Positions 1 through 10,300 of a stretch of 64,000 nt of DNA are shown here, one piece after another. Numbering within the stretch: the stretch's first letter is position 1; every line of letters starts with the position of its first letter. The notes under the pieces were generated by a model. The model did no database searches, was not told the DNA's origin, and saw nothing but the letters and a program-made list of their open reading frames with translations. Origin of the DNA: a gamma proteobacterium symbiont of Stewartia floridana (GTDB lineage Bacteria > Pseudomonadota > Gammaproteobacteria > Chromatiales > Chromatiaceae); contig NAUB01000024.1 in the NCBI GenBank assembly GCA_003676145.1, forward strand, positions 186,001 through 250,000. Direction: 5' to 3'. The position numbers and the translations under genes are program-made.

Positions 1-1
1 T

Positions 2-2497
2 AACGATATACCCAAATATGTCACGCCACTGGTGATACCACCGGTGATGAATGACACCGGTATCGGTGACGACTACGACATCGGCATGCGCCAGTTCCAA
101 CAGCAGATTCTGCCAGGCGGCATCTGGAACACCCTGAATGGCCGAAACGACTCGTTTCCACCGACCACGGTCTGGAGTTACGGACCGGCAACCGATCCTC
201 GACCCGACTCCCGAGCCCTGGGTGGCGGCCAGAATGTGGCCCCGGCACCCAACTCACAATTCAACTACCCCGCCTACACCATCGAGGCGGTGAAAGACAC
301 CAATACCAGCGTTGACTGGATCAACCAGCTGGTGCGACGCGCCGATCGCTGTCGTGCCGTCGGCGGTAACATCGGTACCGAGCGGGCCAACGACTGTAAA
401 TTCATCAAACACATCCTGCCGGTCGACCAGACACTGCACTGGGCCAATCCGAAAGCCCGTTGCGACAAAGGTGAACTGCGTACTGACTGTCATGGCCAGA
501 CACAGATGACCTACAACGGCCCTGTGCCCATCGTTACCCACGTGCATGGCGCCCACACCGGTGCCAGCAGTGACGGTTACACAGAGGGCTGGTGGCTGCC
601 GAATGCCTCCAACATCAGCTGTGTGCCCCGTGACGTCAACGGTGATCCCAGCTGGCGCCCGGCTGGTGGCGAGTATGTCTGTGAAGGCACCATCGCCAAT
701 CTGCTGACCGATCGTGACGGTTTCAACGACCAGAACATCGGCAACGGTGTCGGCCACTTTGAATACCTCAATGACCAGCCCTCAGCAACACTCTGGTACC
801 ACGATCATGCCCTGGGTATGACCCGCCTCAACGTCTATGCGGGCCCTGCGGGTTTCTGGCTGGTTCGTGATCCCTCTGCGGTGAGTGGCGAGACCGGTAT
901 GCAGGAAGGCATTCTGCCCGGGCCTGCACCGATCGCCGGAGAAGACCTGGTCACCACCAACTTCCCTGCGGAGTTGGGCGGCTCCCGTGAGAAGTATCGT
1001 GAGATTCCGATCGTTATTCAGGATCGCTCATTCAATCAGGACGGTTCCTTGTGGTATCCGGACAACCGGGCTTTCTTCGATGAGTTGAATGTGGAAGGCA
1101 CAGCCGGTACGGCAAATGAGCAGTATCCGGGTGCTGGTGAGTTACAGATCAACTTTTCCGGCAACAACGCCCAGGATAAGGTCTCTGACATCGCCCCGAT
1201 CTGGAATCCGGAGGCCTTCTTCAACACCATGGTGGTCAACGGCACCACATGGCCGGAACTGGAAGTGGCTCCGTCACTCTACCGTTTCCGTCTGTTGAAC
1301 GGCACCAATGCCCGTTGGCTGAGCCTCTCTCTGCCAACCGTCAACCCGGTCACTCAACAACTGAGAGTCCCTGTCATCAAGGATCACTGGTACCGCGAGG
1401 TCAACTCCCGAAACGGTCAGTATAAAGGTCCATGGATGCCGTATCAGGTGCCGGTCGAAGAGCTCTTCATGTATCAGATCGGTACTGAGCAGGCTCTGCT
1501 GCCCAAGGTCGTGGCAGTTCGGGAAGGCAAGGCGACACAGCTGAACTATAACTCACAAGCCTGGGCCTTTGAGCAGATGCCCTACATCGAGATCAACAAT
1601 CAGCTGATCATTGGCGAAACCGACCAGGGCTTTGATGGTCAGGGTCTGTTGCTTGGTCCTGCCGAGCGAGCCGATGTGATCGTCGACTTCCGCGGCCTGC
1701 CCGACGGCACCGTGATCCGTATGCTCAACAACGCACCCGATTCACCCTTTGGTGGCTTCCCGGCGGACGAACTGCCGGATGCGGACACAACCGGTCAGGT
1801 GATGCAGTTCGTCGTCAACCATGCACTGCTCGGCACCAGCCCGACAGACGAGGATCGCAGCGCGAGCGGTCGTCTGAGAAACCCGGACACAGCCGCCACT
1901 TCCCCATGGGATCTGAGGCTGACCGGTGTCGAAAGCTCCCTGCCCACACCCACCATCACCCGTGAAATGGTGCTGCTGGAAGAAGAGTCCAAGCTGGTCT
2001 GTGTCAGCGAGGATGCGGCCGGCAACCTGTTTCAGGAAATTGGCATGCTGCCACCTTGTGACAATGGCGCGGTTCCCCATGGTCCTCAATCCGCAATACT
2101 TGGCACGATTGACGCCGCCGGTACCTCACAGGGTCAGCTCTGGTCGGATCCCATCTCGACCAATCCTGCAGTGGGTGATGTTGAGGATTGGAGACTCTAC
2201 AACTACTCAGCCGATGCCCATCCGATCCATGTCCATCTTGTCAAGCACAAGGTCATGGGTCGCGAAGCGATCGGTGGTGGACAGAGTGTGGCAGTTGGAA
2301 CACCCAATGGTCTGGAAGCCTGGGAGTATGGCTGGAAGGATACGGTCAACGCCTATCCGGGTGACGTAACCACGATCCGTGCGGAGTTCGATCTGCCGGG
2401 TCTCTATGTCTGGCACTGTCACATCGTTGAGCACGAAGACAATGAGATGATGGTTCCATTCTGTGTTGGCGATGTCTGCCCAGATAAACTGTTCTAA
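2..2497 (+). CDS. Multicopper oxidase (5' end outside window)
   Basis: Large secreted-type multicopper oxidase of the CotA/bilirubin-oxidase class, likely oxidising Cu(I) or phenolic/metal substrates with O2 in the periplasm. The frame is open to the window edge, so the true start and any signal peptide are missing; a GTG at 32 is only an internal candidate. Counting from that GTG, the four copper motifs are visible: HVHG (His170, His172), HDH (257-259), HPIHVH (730-735) and HCHIVEHEDNEMM (795-807). The last gives Cys796 and His801 as type 1 copper ligands, with Met806 as the likely axial ligand. Several extra cysteines (for example in the 190-220 region) suggest disulfides. Downstream FKBP isomerases and CusBA genes on the same strand support a copper-defence role. 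Family assignment is firm; the substrate is inferred. Confidence 0.93.
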   Translation, partial: NDIPKYVTPLVIPPVMNDTGIGDDYDIGMRQFQQQILPGGIWNTLNGRNDSFPPTTVWSYGPATDPRPDSRALGGGQNVAPAPNSQFNYPAYTIEAVKDTNTSVDWINQLVRRADRCRAVGGNIGTERANDCKFIKHILPVDQTLHWANPKARCDKGELRTDCHGQTQMTYNGPVPIVTHVHGAHTGASSDGYTEGWWLPNASNISCVPRDVNGDPSWRPAGGEYVCEGTIANLLTDRDGFNDQNIGNGVGHFEYLNDQPSATLWYHDHALGMTRLNVYAGPAGFWLVRDPSAVSGETGMQEGILPGPAPIAGEDLVTTNFPAELGGSREKYREIPIVIQDRSFNQDGSLWYPDNRAFFDELNVEGTAGTANEQYPGAGELQINFSGNNAQDKVSDIAPIWNPEAFFNTMVVNGTTWPELEVAPSLYRFRLLNGTNARWLSLSLPTVNPVTQQLRVPVIKDHWYREVNSRNGQYKGPWMPYQVPVEELFMYQIGTEQALLPKVVAVREGKATQLNYNSQAWAFEQMPYIEINNQLIIGETDQGFDGQGLLLGPAERADVIVDFRGLPDGTVIRMLNNAPDSPFGGFPADELPDADTTGQVMQFVVNHALLGTSPTDEDRSASGRLRNPDTAATSPWDLRLTGVESSLPTPTITREMVLLEEESKLVCVSEDAAGNLFQEIGMLPPCDNGAVPHGPQSAILGTIDAAGTSQGQLWSDPISTNPAVGDVEDWRLYNYSADAHPIHVHLVKHKVMGREAIGGGQSVAVGTPNGLEAWEYGWKDTVNAYPGDVTTIRAEFDLPGLYVWHCHIVEHEDNEMMVPFCVGDVCPDKLF

Positions 2498-2522
2498 CAA
2501 TAACCAATAGACTAGAATCTTT

Positions 2523-2548
2523 GGGCCGCCTCGTGCGGCCCTTTTCTT
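2523..2548 (+). terminator. Rho-independent terminator after the multicopper oxidase
   Basis: A perfect 7-bp GC stem (GGGCCGC / GCGGCCC, 2523-2529 with 2535-2541) with a 5-nt loop is followed by TTTTCTT. It lies 26 bp after the oxidase stop codon and separates it from the FKBP gene. Confidence 0.9.
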
Positions 2549-2599
2549 ATCTCTACAATGGTGCCTATCGGCTATGTCTGATCAGCAACAACAGAGGCT

Positions 2600-3331
2600 A
2601 TGAATTCCATGCAATATGCCACGACTAAACTCATCATAATGCTACTTATTAGCAATACTCTGTTCGCCGAGGAAGCCATAAAACTTTCAGATAAAATTGA
2701 CCGGACCAACTATGCGATTGGTCAGCAGATCGGCCAGGACTTCAGAAAGCAGAATATAGATCTGGATCCTGAAGCGATCTCACGGGGTATGAATGACGGC
2801 CATTCCGGCAGTCAACCTGAGCTGGCACCGGGTGAGATGAGAGAGCTGCTGGTCAATCTCAAGCGTCAGATAACCAAGGATATGAAAGCTGACGCCATGG
2901 CAAAAATGAAAAACAGGCAAACAGAGAAGGAGAGGCGATTAAAGGCCGGTAAAGAGTTCTTGGCGAAAAACGGTGACATGCCTGGCGTTGTCACCACCGA
3001 GAGTGGATTACAGTACAAAATACTCAAGCCTGGCAACGGTGCCCGGCCTGGTAAAAACGATCTGGTCAAGATGCACTACGTCTCTCGCCGCCTCGATGGT
3101 CAGGTGTTTTACAGCACCTATCTCAAGGGTGGGCCAAAAATCCATCGTGTTGCTGAAATCATTCCCGGTATGACCGAGGCTCTGCAGCTGATGCAACCTG
3201 GTGCCAAATGGGAGTTGTATGTCCCCAATCAACTGGCCTACGGACGCAATGGACCGGTTGCCCATGAGACAGTCATCATCGAAGTGGAATTGCTTGAAGC
3301 AAAGGTGTCACCTTCACAGGCATCGAAGTAG
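2600..3331 (+). CDS. FKBP-type peptidyl-prolyl isomerase, divergent active site
   Basis: Periplasmic FkpA/Mip-type protein of 243 residues: a short signal peptide (about 1-23, cleavage near LFAEEA), an N-terminal helical dimerisation domain (about 30-115) and a C-terminal FKBP domain (about 130-238). A purine-rich AGAGG sits 2 nt before ATG 2600 and 11 nt before a second ATG at 2609; either start leaves the signal peptide. The catalytic domain departs from the norm. Where family members and the paralogue at 4421-5128 read HYTGKLLNGKVFDSS, this one reads HYVSRRLDGQVFYST, so the usual Asp of the binding pocket is replaced by Tyr. It may be chaperone-like with weak isomerase activity (inference). 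It sits between a multicopper oxidase and CusBA, suggesting help in folding copper-exposed envelope proteins. Confidence 0.85.
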   Translation: MNSMQYATTKLIIMLLISNTLFAEEAIKLSDKIDRTNYAIGQQIGQDFRKQNIDLDPEAISRGMNDGHSGSQPELAPGEMRELLVNLKRQITKDMKADAMAKMKNRQTEKERRLKAGKEFLAKNGDMPGVVTTESGLQYKILKPGNGARPGKNDLVKMHYVSRRLDGQVFYSTYLKGGPKIHRVAEIIPGMTEALQLMQPGAKWELYVPNQLAYGRNGPVAHETVIIEVELLEAKVSPSQASK

Positions 3332-3412
3332 CAATCAACAGCGGATATCATGAAACCTCTGAGAGCAATTCTTTCGTCATCCTGATGAATAAATCAGAGG
3401 CCCCTTTAGTCT

Positions 3413-4072
3413 TCAGTGTTTGTATTTCTTTTGTTCGACTTTAATACGCTGGTAGGTGTCGGGAATCTTGAATTGATTATCAGGAATTCCCTTGTGCACG
3501 ATGGAGGTGAACTTCAGACTGGCGCCGCTCTCCAGGTCCTGACTGCTGATTGAAATCTGTCGCTCATCGGGTGTCATGGCACCAATCCAGTCGAGCTGCA
3601 TGCGTCTTGAGACCTGATACAGACGGGACAGGGTTTTTGTTGAACGTTCATCCAACCCCAGATCTGTGCCTGGCAGCATACAGTGGTTCAAGGCATGTTT
3701 GGCGCCAACCACCTCATGTATTTTTCTGCAACGTTTGCCGGCAACCACGCCCTTCTCCCTCATCGGCTTTAGTTTTGGTTTGACATCCTTGGGCCAATAG
3801 TATCTACCCATATGGGTCTGCTTATAACTTTTTTCCTTGTCATTGACTTCAAACATCAGCATACGGCCAGTGTCCATCAGGGTGTAGTCGGAAGCGCTCG
3901 GCTGATCACTGTCGATCCTCAACCAGCGGCCGGTAATCGATACGGTTCTTGTCTCTTTTTCCTGTTTCGGGCCACCCATTTCAAAAGTGAGCATTGAATC
4001 CCCGTGTGCACTGCCAATCAGTCCAAGGCTTAACACCAAGGCGGTCAAATCTTTCGATTTCAACATCATCAT
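3413..4072 (-). CDS. Secreted DUF4412-like protein
   Basis: A 219-residue protein with an N-terminal signal peptide (cleavage near GSAHGDS, about residue 25) and a single soluble domain. The pattern of short beta segments (MLTFEMGG, GRWLRIDSD, LMDTGRMLMFEVNDKEKSY) resembles periplasmic DUF4412-type proteins that are LolA-like in shape. Two cysteines (in GKRCRK and LNHCML) could form a disulfide. A GGGGAG Shine-Dalgarno lies just before ATG 4072; three ATG codons follow in a row, so the start is uncertain by a few residues. The gene faces the FKBP gene at 2600-3331 tail to tail. Function unknown; family call tentative. Confidence 0.7.
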   Translation of the reverse strand: MMMLKSKDLTALVLSLGLIGSAHGDSMLTFEMGGPKQEKETRTVSITGRWLRIDSDQPSASDYTLMDTGRMLMFEVNDKEKSYKQTHMGRYYWPKDVKPKLKPMREKGVVAGKRCRKIHEVVGAKHALNHCMLPGTDLGLDERSTKTLSRLYQVSRRMQLDWIGAMTPDERQISISSQDLESGASLKFTSIVHKGIPDNQFKIPDTYQRIKVEQKKYKH

Positions 4073-4420
4073 CTCCCCAAACCGGACCCTTTGTGGTCAG
4101 AAAAATCAATCACTGGCAATACAACACGGATTGCCGTTTTAATCAATACAGGGGGCTCTATTTAAAGCCCGGCAGAAGCCAATATACCCTTACAAAAAAT
4201 ATAAAATACATAGAACTACCCATACTCATTCTCTTGCCGGATTGAATTCATCAAACAATACAGCATAGCCCCCGTAGATTTGGGCAAAATAGTCTTAAAA
4301 CCCTTTTTCTAGCCAGTTAAAACCTTGATACAATTGCCTATCAGAATTGAATAGATAAATCTCTGCTTTGGTATCAGCATTGAGCAAATAACAACTGATC
4401 GATTTCTTATAAATTGGAAT
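4073..4420. other. Intergenic region, divergent promoters expected
   Basis: 348 bp between the minus-strand secreted protein and the plus-strand FKBP gene. It is AT-rich, with no convincing frame and no strong hairpin. It must hold both outward promoters; a loose TTGATA near 4324 was the best -35 candidate seen. Confidence 0.5.
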
Positions 4421-5128
4421 TTGAGGCGCATGTACAGAATCACCACAACTTTGTTTACTGCTTACCTCTTGGCATTTCCTGCAATGGCGGAACAGAAGGC
4501 GCCGCTATCTGACGAGACCTCCAGGATCAACTACAGCGTTGGTTACCAGATCGGCAGTGATTTCAGGTTTCAGGATATTGAGATCCGCCCGGAAGCGGTG
4601 ATCCAGGGCATACGTGATGCACTGCATGACAATCAGAGTCAATTGTCTGCCGCGGAAATGAAACAGGTCATGGCTGAGTTGGGAAGAAGCCTTGCCGAGA
4701 AAAAGCGGCAGTTGAGAGCCGACCAACTCAAACTTCTGCTTGAAGCCAGCCAGAGGTTTCATAAGGAAAACGGAGAGAAACCGGGCATCATCACCACCGA
4801 CAGCGGCTTACAGTACCGCATGGTAGAGAAGGGGTATGGCGCGAACCAGCCGGATAACGACGACAAAGTACTCGTACACTACACCGGTAAGCTGCTCAAC
4901 GGAAAAGTCTTCGACAGCTCTTTTGATCGCGGCAAACCTGCAAGCTTCAAGGTCAATGGTGTGATTGAAGGTTGGAGTGAAGCGCTGCAGCTGATGAAGA
5001 AAGGCGATCGTTGGCAGCTGTTCATCCCGCCTGAACTGGCTTATGGTGAGAAGGGCTCTCCACCAAGAATTCCTCCCAACAGCACGTTGGTTTTCGATAT
5101 ACAGTTACTTGCCATTCAGACAGAGTGA
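4421..5128 (+). CDS. FKBP-type peptidyl-prolyl cis-trans isomerase (FkpA/Mip-like)
   Basis: Periplasmic prolyl isomerase of 235 residues with a signal peptide (cleavage after AMA, about residue 24), an N-terminal helical dimerisation domain and a canonical C-terminal FKBP domain. The domain has HYTGKLLNGKVFDSS, GVIEGWSEALQLM and the closing FDIQLL strand. The first possible start is TTG 4421; ATG 4430 lies 3 nt after GAGG. It is paralogous to the gene at 2600-3331, sharing the NYxxGxQIGxDFR opening and the same domain order, but it keeps the conserved pocket residues. It is followed by the CusBA genes 80 bp later on the same strand. Confidence 0.92.
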   Translation: MRRMYRITTTLFTAYLLAFPAMAEQKAPLSDETSRINYSVGYQIGSDFRFQDIEIRPEAVIQGIRDALHDNQSQLSAAEMKQVMAELGRSLAEKKRQLRADQLKLLLEASQRFHKENGEKPGIITTDSGLQYRMVEKGYGANQPDNDDKVLVHYTGKLLNGKVFDSSFDRGKPASFKVNGVIEGWSEALQLMKKGDRWQLFIPPELAYGEKGSPPRIPPNSTLVFDIQLLAIQTE

Positions 5129-5208
5129 CAGATGAATAATTATAAGCTGTGAGCGTTTCATATCAGCTCTAATGCGGATGAAATGCTCCACCCAACAAGG
5201 ACCTGTAG

Positions 5209-7371
5209 ATGACTGCCAAAAGATTTCTCTACGCCATACTCAGATTCCTCATTCCGATGACAGCAGCGCTGTCATTTGTGGCCGGCTCAATGGCTTTTGG
5301 CGAAACTCACCACAGCTCCAATCAGGCGATGGATACAACGATTGAAGGTTTATCCGGCGCAAGCAATGAAAATGCGCCAACGACAACCCTTTACAGTTGC
5401 CCCATGCATCCTAACGAGACCAGTGACAAACCCGGCCGATGCAGCATCTGTGGGATGCACCTGGTGGCTCAGACCGATACCAACCATTCCGGGCATGATC
5501 ATCAATCGATGAGCCACATGGACCATTCGGGACATGATCATCAACCAATGGATCACTCTGACCAGGAGCATGACGATCATCAGACGACCTATGCTTGCCC
5601 CATGCACCCCAACGAGACCAGCGACAAACCCGGTCGTTGCAGCATCTGTGGGATGCACCTGGTGGCTCAGGCGGATACCGATCACTCCGGGCATGATCAT
5701 CAATCGATGAGCCACATGGACCATTCGGGACATGATCACCATCAAGCGATGGAGCACGCTGACCATGAGCATGAAGATCATCAAACAATCTATGCCTGCC
5801 CCATGCATCCCAACGAGACCAGCGACAAACCCGGTCGCTGCAGCCTCTGCGGAATGCACCTGGTCGCTCAGACGGATACCGACCACTCCAAGCATGATCA
5901 TCATCAACCGATGAGCCATACGGACCATTCAGGCCACAATCATGAATTGATGAGCCACTCTGACCATAAGACTGAAGGGCATCCGAAGGCGGAGAAATCC
6001 CACAGCCATGACATGAAAAGCATGCAGCCTGAATCTGAAATGCCAAAGGCTATGACCAAGCCGAAACGTTACTGGGACAGCGACCAGCTTCCGTCGATCT
6101 CCTCCCGATCCAAGACAAACAGTGAGAAGAGTGAAAACACGCTTTTGAGCAAAGCCAAGAGAGTGCCAGTCAACGATCCCCCCGAGCAAGAGGTGGCAGT
6201 ATCCCAGGACACTCATACCGATCATGATCACCAACACTCTGGCACAACCTATATCTGCCCGATGCATCCGCAAATCATCTCCCATGACGCGGATGCATCC
6301 TGCCCGATCTGTGGCATGAATCTGGTACCGGTGACCACCGCCAAGCAGTCCATGGAGAGTGAAAACCCCCAGGTCTTTCTTGACAGTGCCGTGATTCAGA
6401 ATATGGGCATTCGCACCATCACGGCAGAACGCCGCAATCTGGGTAAAACCATAAAAACCCAGGGTAGAGTCACCGCAGATGATGAAAGGATCTATAACAT
6501 CCACTCGAGAACCGGTGGCTGGATCGAAAATCTCTACCTGGTAACCGAAGGTGATCATATCGAGCGTAAAGATGAGTTGGTTGATTTCTACTCTCCCTGG
6601 ATCAACCGGGCTCAACTCGATCTCATCGAGGCTCTGGAGGAGTTCGATCTGGTCGCCTTTGAGCCGGAACGTAAAGCGGAACTGGATGCAAAAATCGACT
6701 CCTACCGAAACACCCTGAGGTCTCTGAAAGTACCTCCGATGGACTTGATGAGGATCGAGCAATACCGCAAGGTTCTGAATACCGTGCAGATCACTTCACC
6801 TGCCAGTGGCTGGATTACCGAGCTGAATGTCAGTGAAGGGAGTTACGTGGAACCTTACCAAACCATGTTCACCGTAGTCGATCTGAGCGAAGTCTGGATC
6901 ATGGTGGATATCTTTGAACACCAGGCCCCCTGGGTAAAGAAGGGTAATAAGGTTAGCGTCACCTCACCAGCGATCCCCGGCAGAGAGTGGATAGGTAAAA
7001 TCGATTTCATCTACCCGGAGATCAATCCGGTCAGCCGCACCCTGCGCGCCAGGATTGAAGTGACCAACCCGGACGAAGCCCTGTTGCTGAACATGTTCGT
7101 GCAGGTGGAGATCTCCGATGGTGCAAGCAAGAAAAACGCTGTGACCGTACCCCGGGAAGCGATCATTCTGACCGGAGAGCGGGAGATCATCGTCAAGTAT
7201 CAGGGTAAGGGTCACTTCCAGCCGGTGGATGTAAAAACCGGTTTGTGGGGCGATAACCAGGTGGAGATTATTGATGGACTGAACGAAGGTGCCGAGGTCG
7301 TGGTCTCCGGTCAATTCCTCATCGATTCGGAATCGAATATCCAAAGCAGCCTATTGCGCATGGCGGAGTAG
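5209..7371 (+). CDS. cusB: CusB-type RND efflux adaptor with four heavy-metal-binding modules
   Basis: Periplasmic membrane-fusion subunit of a Cu(I)/Ag(I) tripartite pump. At 720 residues it is much longer than E. coli CusB (about 400). After a signal/anchor (about 9-30) come three tandem copies of a Cys/Met/His metal-binding module starting at residues 62, 128 and 195. Each has CPMHPNE...CS(I/L)CGMHLV, separated by His/Met-rich linkers of DHSGHDH type. A fourth, more divergent copy (CPMHPQ...CPICGMNLVPV) starts at 348. The CusB core follows (about 375-720) with barrel-sandwich, helical hairpin and beta-barrel segments. The cusA start is 5 nt after the stop, so the two form an operon. The N-terminal array would sequester or hand over copper, perhaps replacing a separate CusF, which is absent here (inference). 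Confidence 0.95.
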   Translation: MTAKRFLYAILRFLIPMTAALSFVAGSMAFGETHHSSNQAMDTTIEGLSGASNENAPTTTLYSCPMHPNETSDKPGRCSICGMHLVAQTDTNHSGHDHQSMSHMDHSGHDHQPMDHSDQEHDDHQTTYACPMHPNETSDKPGRCSICGMHLVAQADTDHSGHDHQSMSHMDHSGHDHHQAMEHADHEHEDHQTIYACPMHPNETSDKPGRCSLCGMHLVAQTDTDHSKHDHHQPMSHTDHSGHNHELMSHSDHKTEGHPKAEKSHSHDMKSMQPESEMPKAMTKPKRYWDSDQLPSISSRSKTNSEKSENTLLSKAKRVPVNDPPEQEVAVSQDTHTDHDHQHSGTTYICPMHPQIISHDADASCPICGMNLVPVTTAKQSMESENPQVFLDSAVIQNMGIRTITAERRNLGKTIKTQGRVTADDERIYNIHSRTGGWIENLYLVTEGDHIERKDELVDFYSPWINRAQLDLIEALEEFDLVAFEPERKAELDAKIDSYRNTLRSLKVPPMDLMRIEQYRKVLNTVQITSPASGWITELNVSEGSYVEPYQTMFTVVDLSEVWIMVDIFEHQAPWVKKGNKVSVTSPAIPGREWIGKIDFIYPEINPVSRTLRARIEVTNPDEALLLNMFVQVEISDGASKKNAVTVPREAIILTGEREIIVKYQGKGHFQPVDVKTGLWGDNQVEIIDGLNEGAEVVVSGQFLIDSESNIQSSLLRMAE
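5392..5985 (+). repeat. Triple in-frame tandem repeat encoding metal-binding modules
   Basis: Three consecutive units of about 198, 201 and 195 bp start at 5392, 5590 and 5791. They are nearly identical at the nucleotide level over the CPMHPNETSDKPGRC part and more variable in the His-rich linker. They remain in frame in the adaptor gene, and the high identity implies recent duplication or gene conversion. Confidence 0.9.
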
Positions 7372-7376
7372 TTCAG

Positions 7377-10300
7377 ATGCCTGGGCAGTTAATTCGTTGG
7401 TCGATCGAGAACCGCGTACTGGTGTTACTCGCCAGTCTGATCATCGCCATCTGGGGCTGGAACTCACTGCGTGAGACACCCCTCGATGCCCTTCCCGACC
7501 TGTCGGATGTGCAGGTCATCATACAGACCAGTTACCCGGGCCAGGCGCCGCAGGTGGTTGAAGATCAGGTCACCTACCCGATCACCACGACCATGTTGTC
7601 GGTACCCGGTGCAAAGGCGGTGCGGGGCTACTCTTTCTTTGGCGACTCCTACATCTATGTGGTCTTCGAAGACGGTACCGACATCTATTGGGCCCGCAGC
7701 CGAGTTCTCGAATATCTCAATCAGGCCAGCTCCGATCTGCCCAGCGATGCGCAACCAAAACTGGGACCGGATGCCTCGGGAGTGGGCTGGATCTACAGCT
7801 ATGCCCTGGTCGACCGGCACAACAGGCACGATCTCGCCCAGTTACGATCCTTGCAGGACTGGTTCCTGAAGTATGAGCTGCAGAGTGTCTCAGGGGTGGC
7901 CGAGGTTGCCAGCGTTGGCGGTATGGTGCGCCAGTATCAGATCGTACTCAGCCCGGAGAAACTACGCGCGCTGGGCATTCCCATTTCACAGGCCATCGAG
8001 GCGGTAAAACAGGCGAATTACGAAGTGGGCGGCTCGGTCATCGAGCAGGGCGAAGCGGAGTTGATGGTGCGTACCCGCGGCTACCTTAAATCGGTGGACG
8101 ATATACGCCATATCCCCATCGCCATTACCGAAGAGAGTATTCCGATCCTGCTGCAGGATATCGCCACCATTCAGATCGGTCCGGAGATGCGTCGGGTTGT
8201 CGCCGACCTGGACGGTTTGGGAGAGGTCACCGGCGGCATCATCGTGATGCGCCATGGTGAGAACGCCCTGGCAACGATCGAGCGGGTGAAAAAGAAACTG
8301 CAGCAACTCAAGAGCGGGCTGCCTGAAGGTGTCGAGATCATCGAGACCTATGACCGCTCGACACTGATCAACGAGAGCGTCGACAACCTGAGCAATAAAC
8401 TGGTTGAAGAGTTTATCGTGGTCGCGCTGATCTGCCTGCTGTTCCTGTTTCACTTTCGCTCAGCCGTGGTGGCTGTGGTTACCCTCCCGATGGGGATTCT
8501 GATCGCCTTCATCATCATGAGACAGCAGGGCATCAACGCCAACATCATGTCGCTTGGCGGTATCGCCATTGCCATCGGCACCATGGTGGATGCCGCTATT
8601 GTGATGATTGAAAATGCCCACCGCCAACTGCAGGAGCGTGGCGGCGGACTCTCTCGGGAAGAGCACTGGAAGGTGATCCTGCAGGCCTCGTTGCAGGTTG
8701 GACCGGCACTCTTCTACTCCCTGCTGATCATTACCCTGAGCTTTTTGCCTGTGTTGGCCCTGGAGGGACAGGAGGGGCGTCTGTTCGGCCCGCTGGTCTA
8801 CACCAAGACCTATGCCATGGCCGCGGCAGCCGGCCTGGCGGTCACACTGGTACCCGTATTGATGGGTTATCTGTTGAGGGGATGGATTCCTGCTGAGAGC
8901 AGCAATCCACTGAGCTGGGCGCTGATCACCCTCTATCGGCCACTGCTCAGAATCGTATTGTGGCTGCCCAGCCCCTCCCTGCTGGTGGCACTGTTGCTTA
9001 TGCTCACCCTGGTGATTCCGATCTATGGCATCGGCGGCCTGCTTGAGCCCGTCAAATGGCCGCTGCAACTGAGCAGGGCAGCGGGCCTGGAGAGCAGCAC
9101 TACGTTGATCGATCAGATCGAAGAGAGCCAGCAGAGCATGCAGAAGCACTGGCGCAACCTCTTTTCCGATTCACCCGGGATGCAGCGACTGGGACAAGGG
9201 TTGGGATCCGAGTTCATGCCCGATCTGTTCGAGGGCGATCTGATGTATATGCCCACCACCCTGCCGGGACTGTCCATCGGCAAGGCGCAGGAGCTGTTGC
9301 AACAGACCGATCGTCTGATCATGCAGGTGGCGGAGGTGGAACGGGTGTTCGGCAAGATCGGCCGGGGCGACAGTGCTACGGACCCTGCCCCCCTGACCAT
9401 GATCGAGACCATCATCCGACTCAAACCCAGGGATGAATGGCGCGACGGATTCACCCTTGAGGACATCATTGCCGAGCTGGACAGAACGGTAAGTTTCCCT
9501 GGCCTCACCAACGCCTGGCTGATGCCGATCAAAACCCGAATCGATATGCTCTCGACGGGCATCAAGACGCCCATCGGCATCAAGGTCTCCGGACCGGATC
9601 TGAAGATCATTGAGCAGATCGGCCGGGAGATCGAGCAGCAGCTCTCCACCCTGCCGGAGACCCGCTCCGCTTTCTCCGATCGGGTTGTGGCAGGACGCTA
9701 TATCGAGATCGTACCGGACCGTCTTGAAGCCGCCCGTCTTGGCATCAACATCGACGATATCAACCTGATGGTCAGTGCGGCGGTTGGCGGCATCAACATC
9801 AGTGAGACCGTGGAGGGCCTGGAGCGCTATCCGATCAACATCCGCTTCCCACGCGAACTTCGCGATGACATCAAGAAACTGAGTGAACTCCCCATCATCA
9901 CACCCTCGGGCGCACAGGTGCCCCTCTCACAGGTCGCCAGAGTGGATGTGGTGGATGGACCGCCCTTGATCAAAACTGAAAACGCCCGTCTCAACGGCTG
10001 GACTTTCATCGATATCAAGGATGCGGATCTGGGTGGCTACATCAGCAAAGGTGAACAACTGCTGCAAGAGAAGATCCAGCTTCCGGCGGGATACGCCATC
10101 ACCTGGACAGGTCAGTATGAGTATATGCTGCGGGCCGAAGCCAAATTGAAGCAACTGGTGCCGATGCTGCTGATCATTATTTTCGCCCTGCTCTATCTGA
10201 TCTTCAGGCGCTATTCCGACGTACTGGTGGTGATGTTGAGTATCCCCTTCGCTTTGGTAGGAGGCTTCTGGTTTGTCCTGTTTATGGGTTATAACCTGTC

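Noticed and set aside
5392-5985. Tandem repeats as a CRISPR-like array
   Set aside because: Units of about 200 bp stay in frame and encode a known metal-binding module.
5350-6762. Antisense frames over the cusB repeats
   Set aside because: Produced by the His/Met-rich repeat on the opposite strand.
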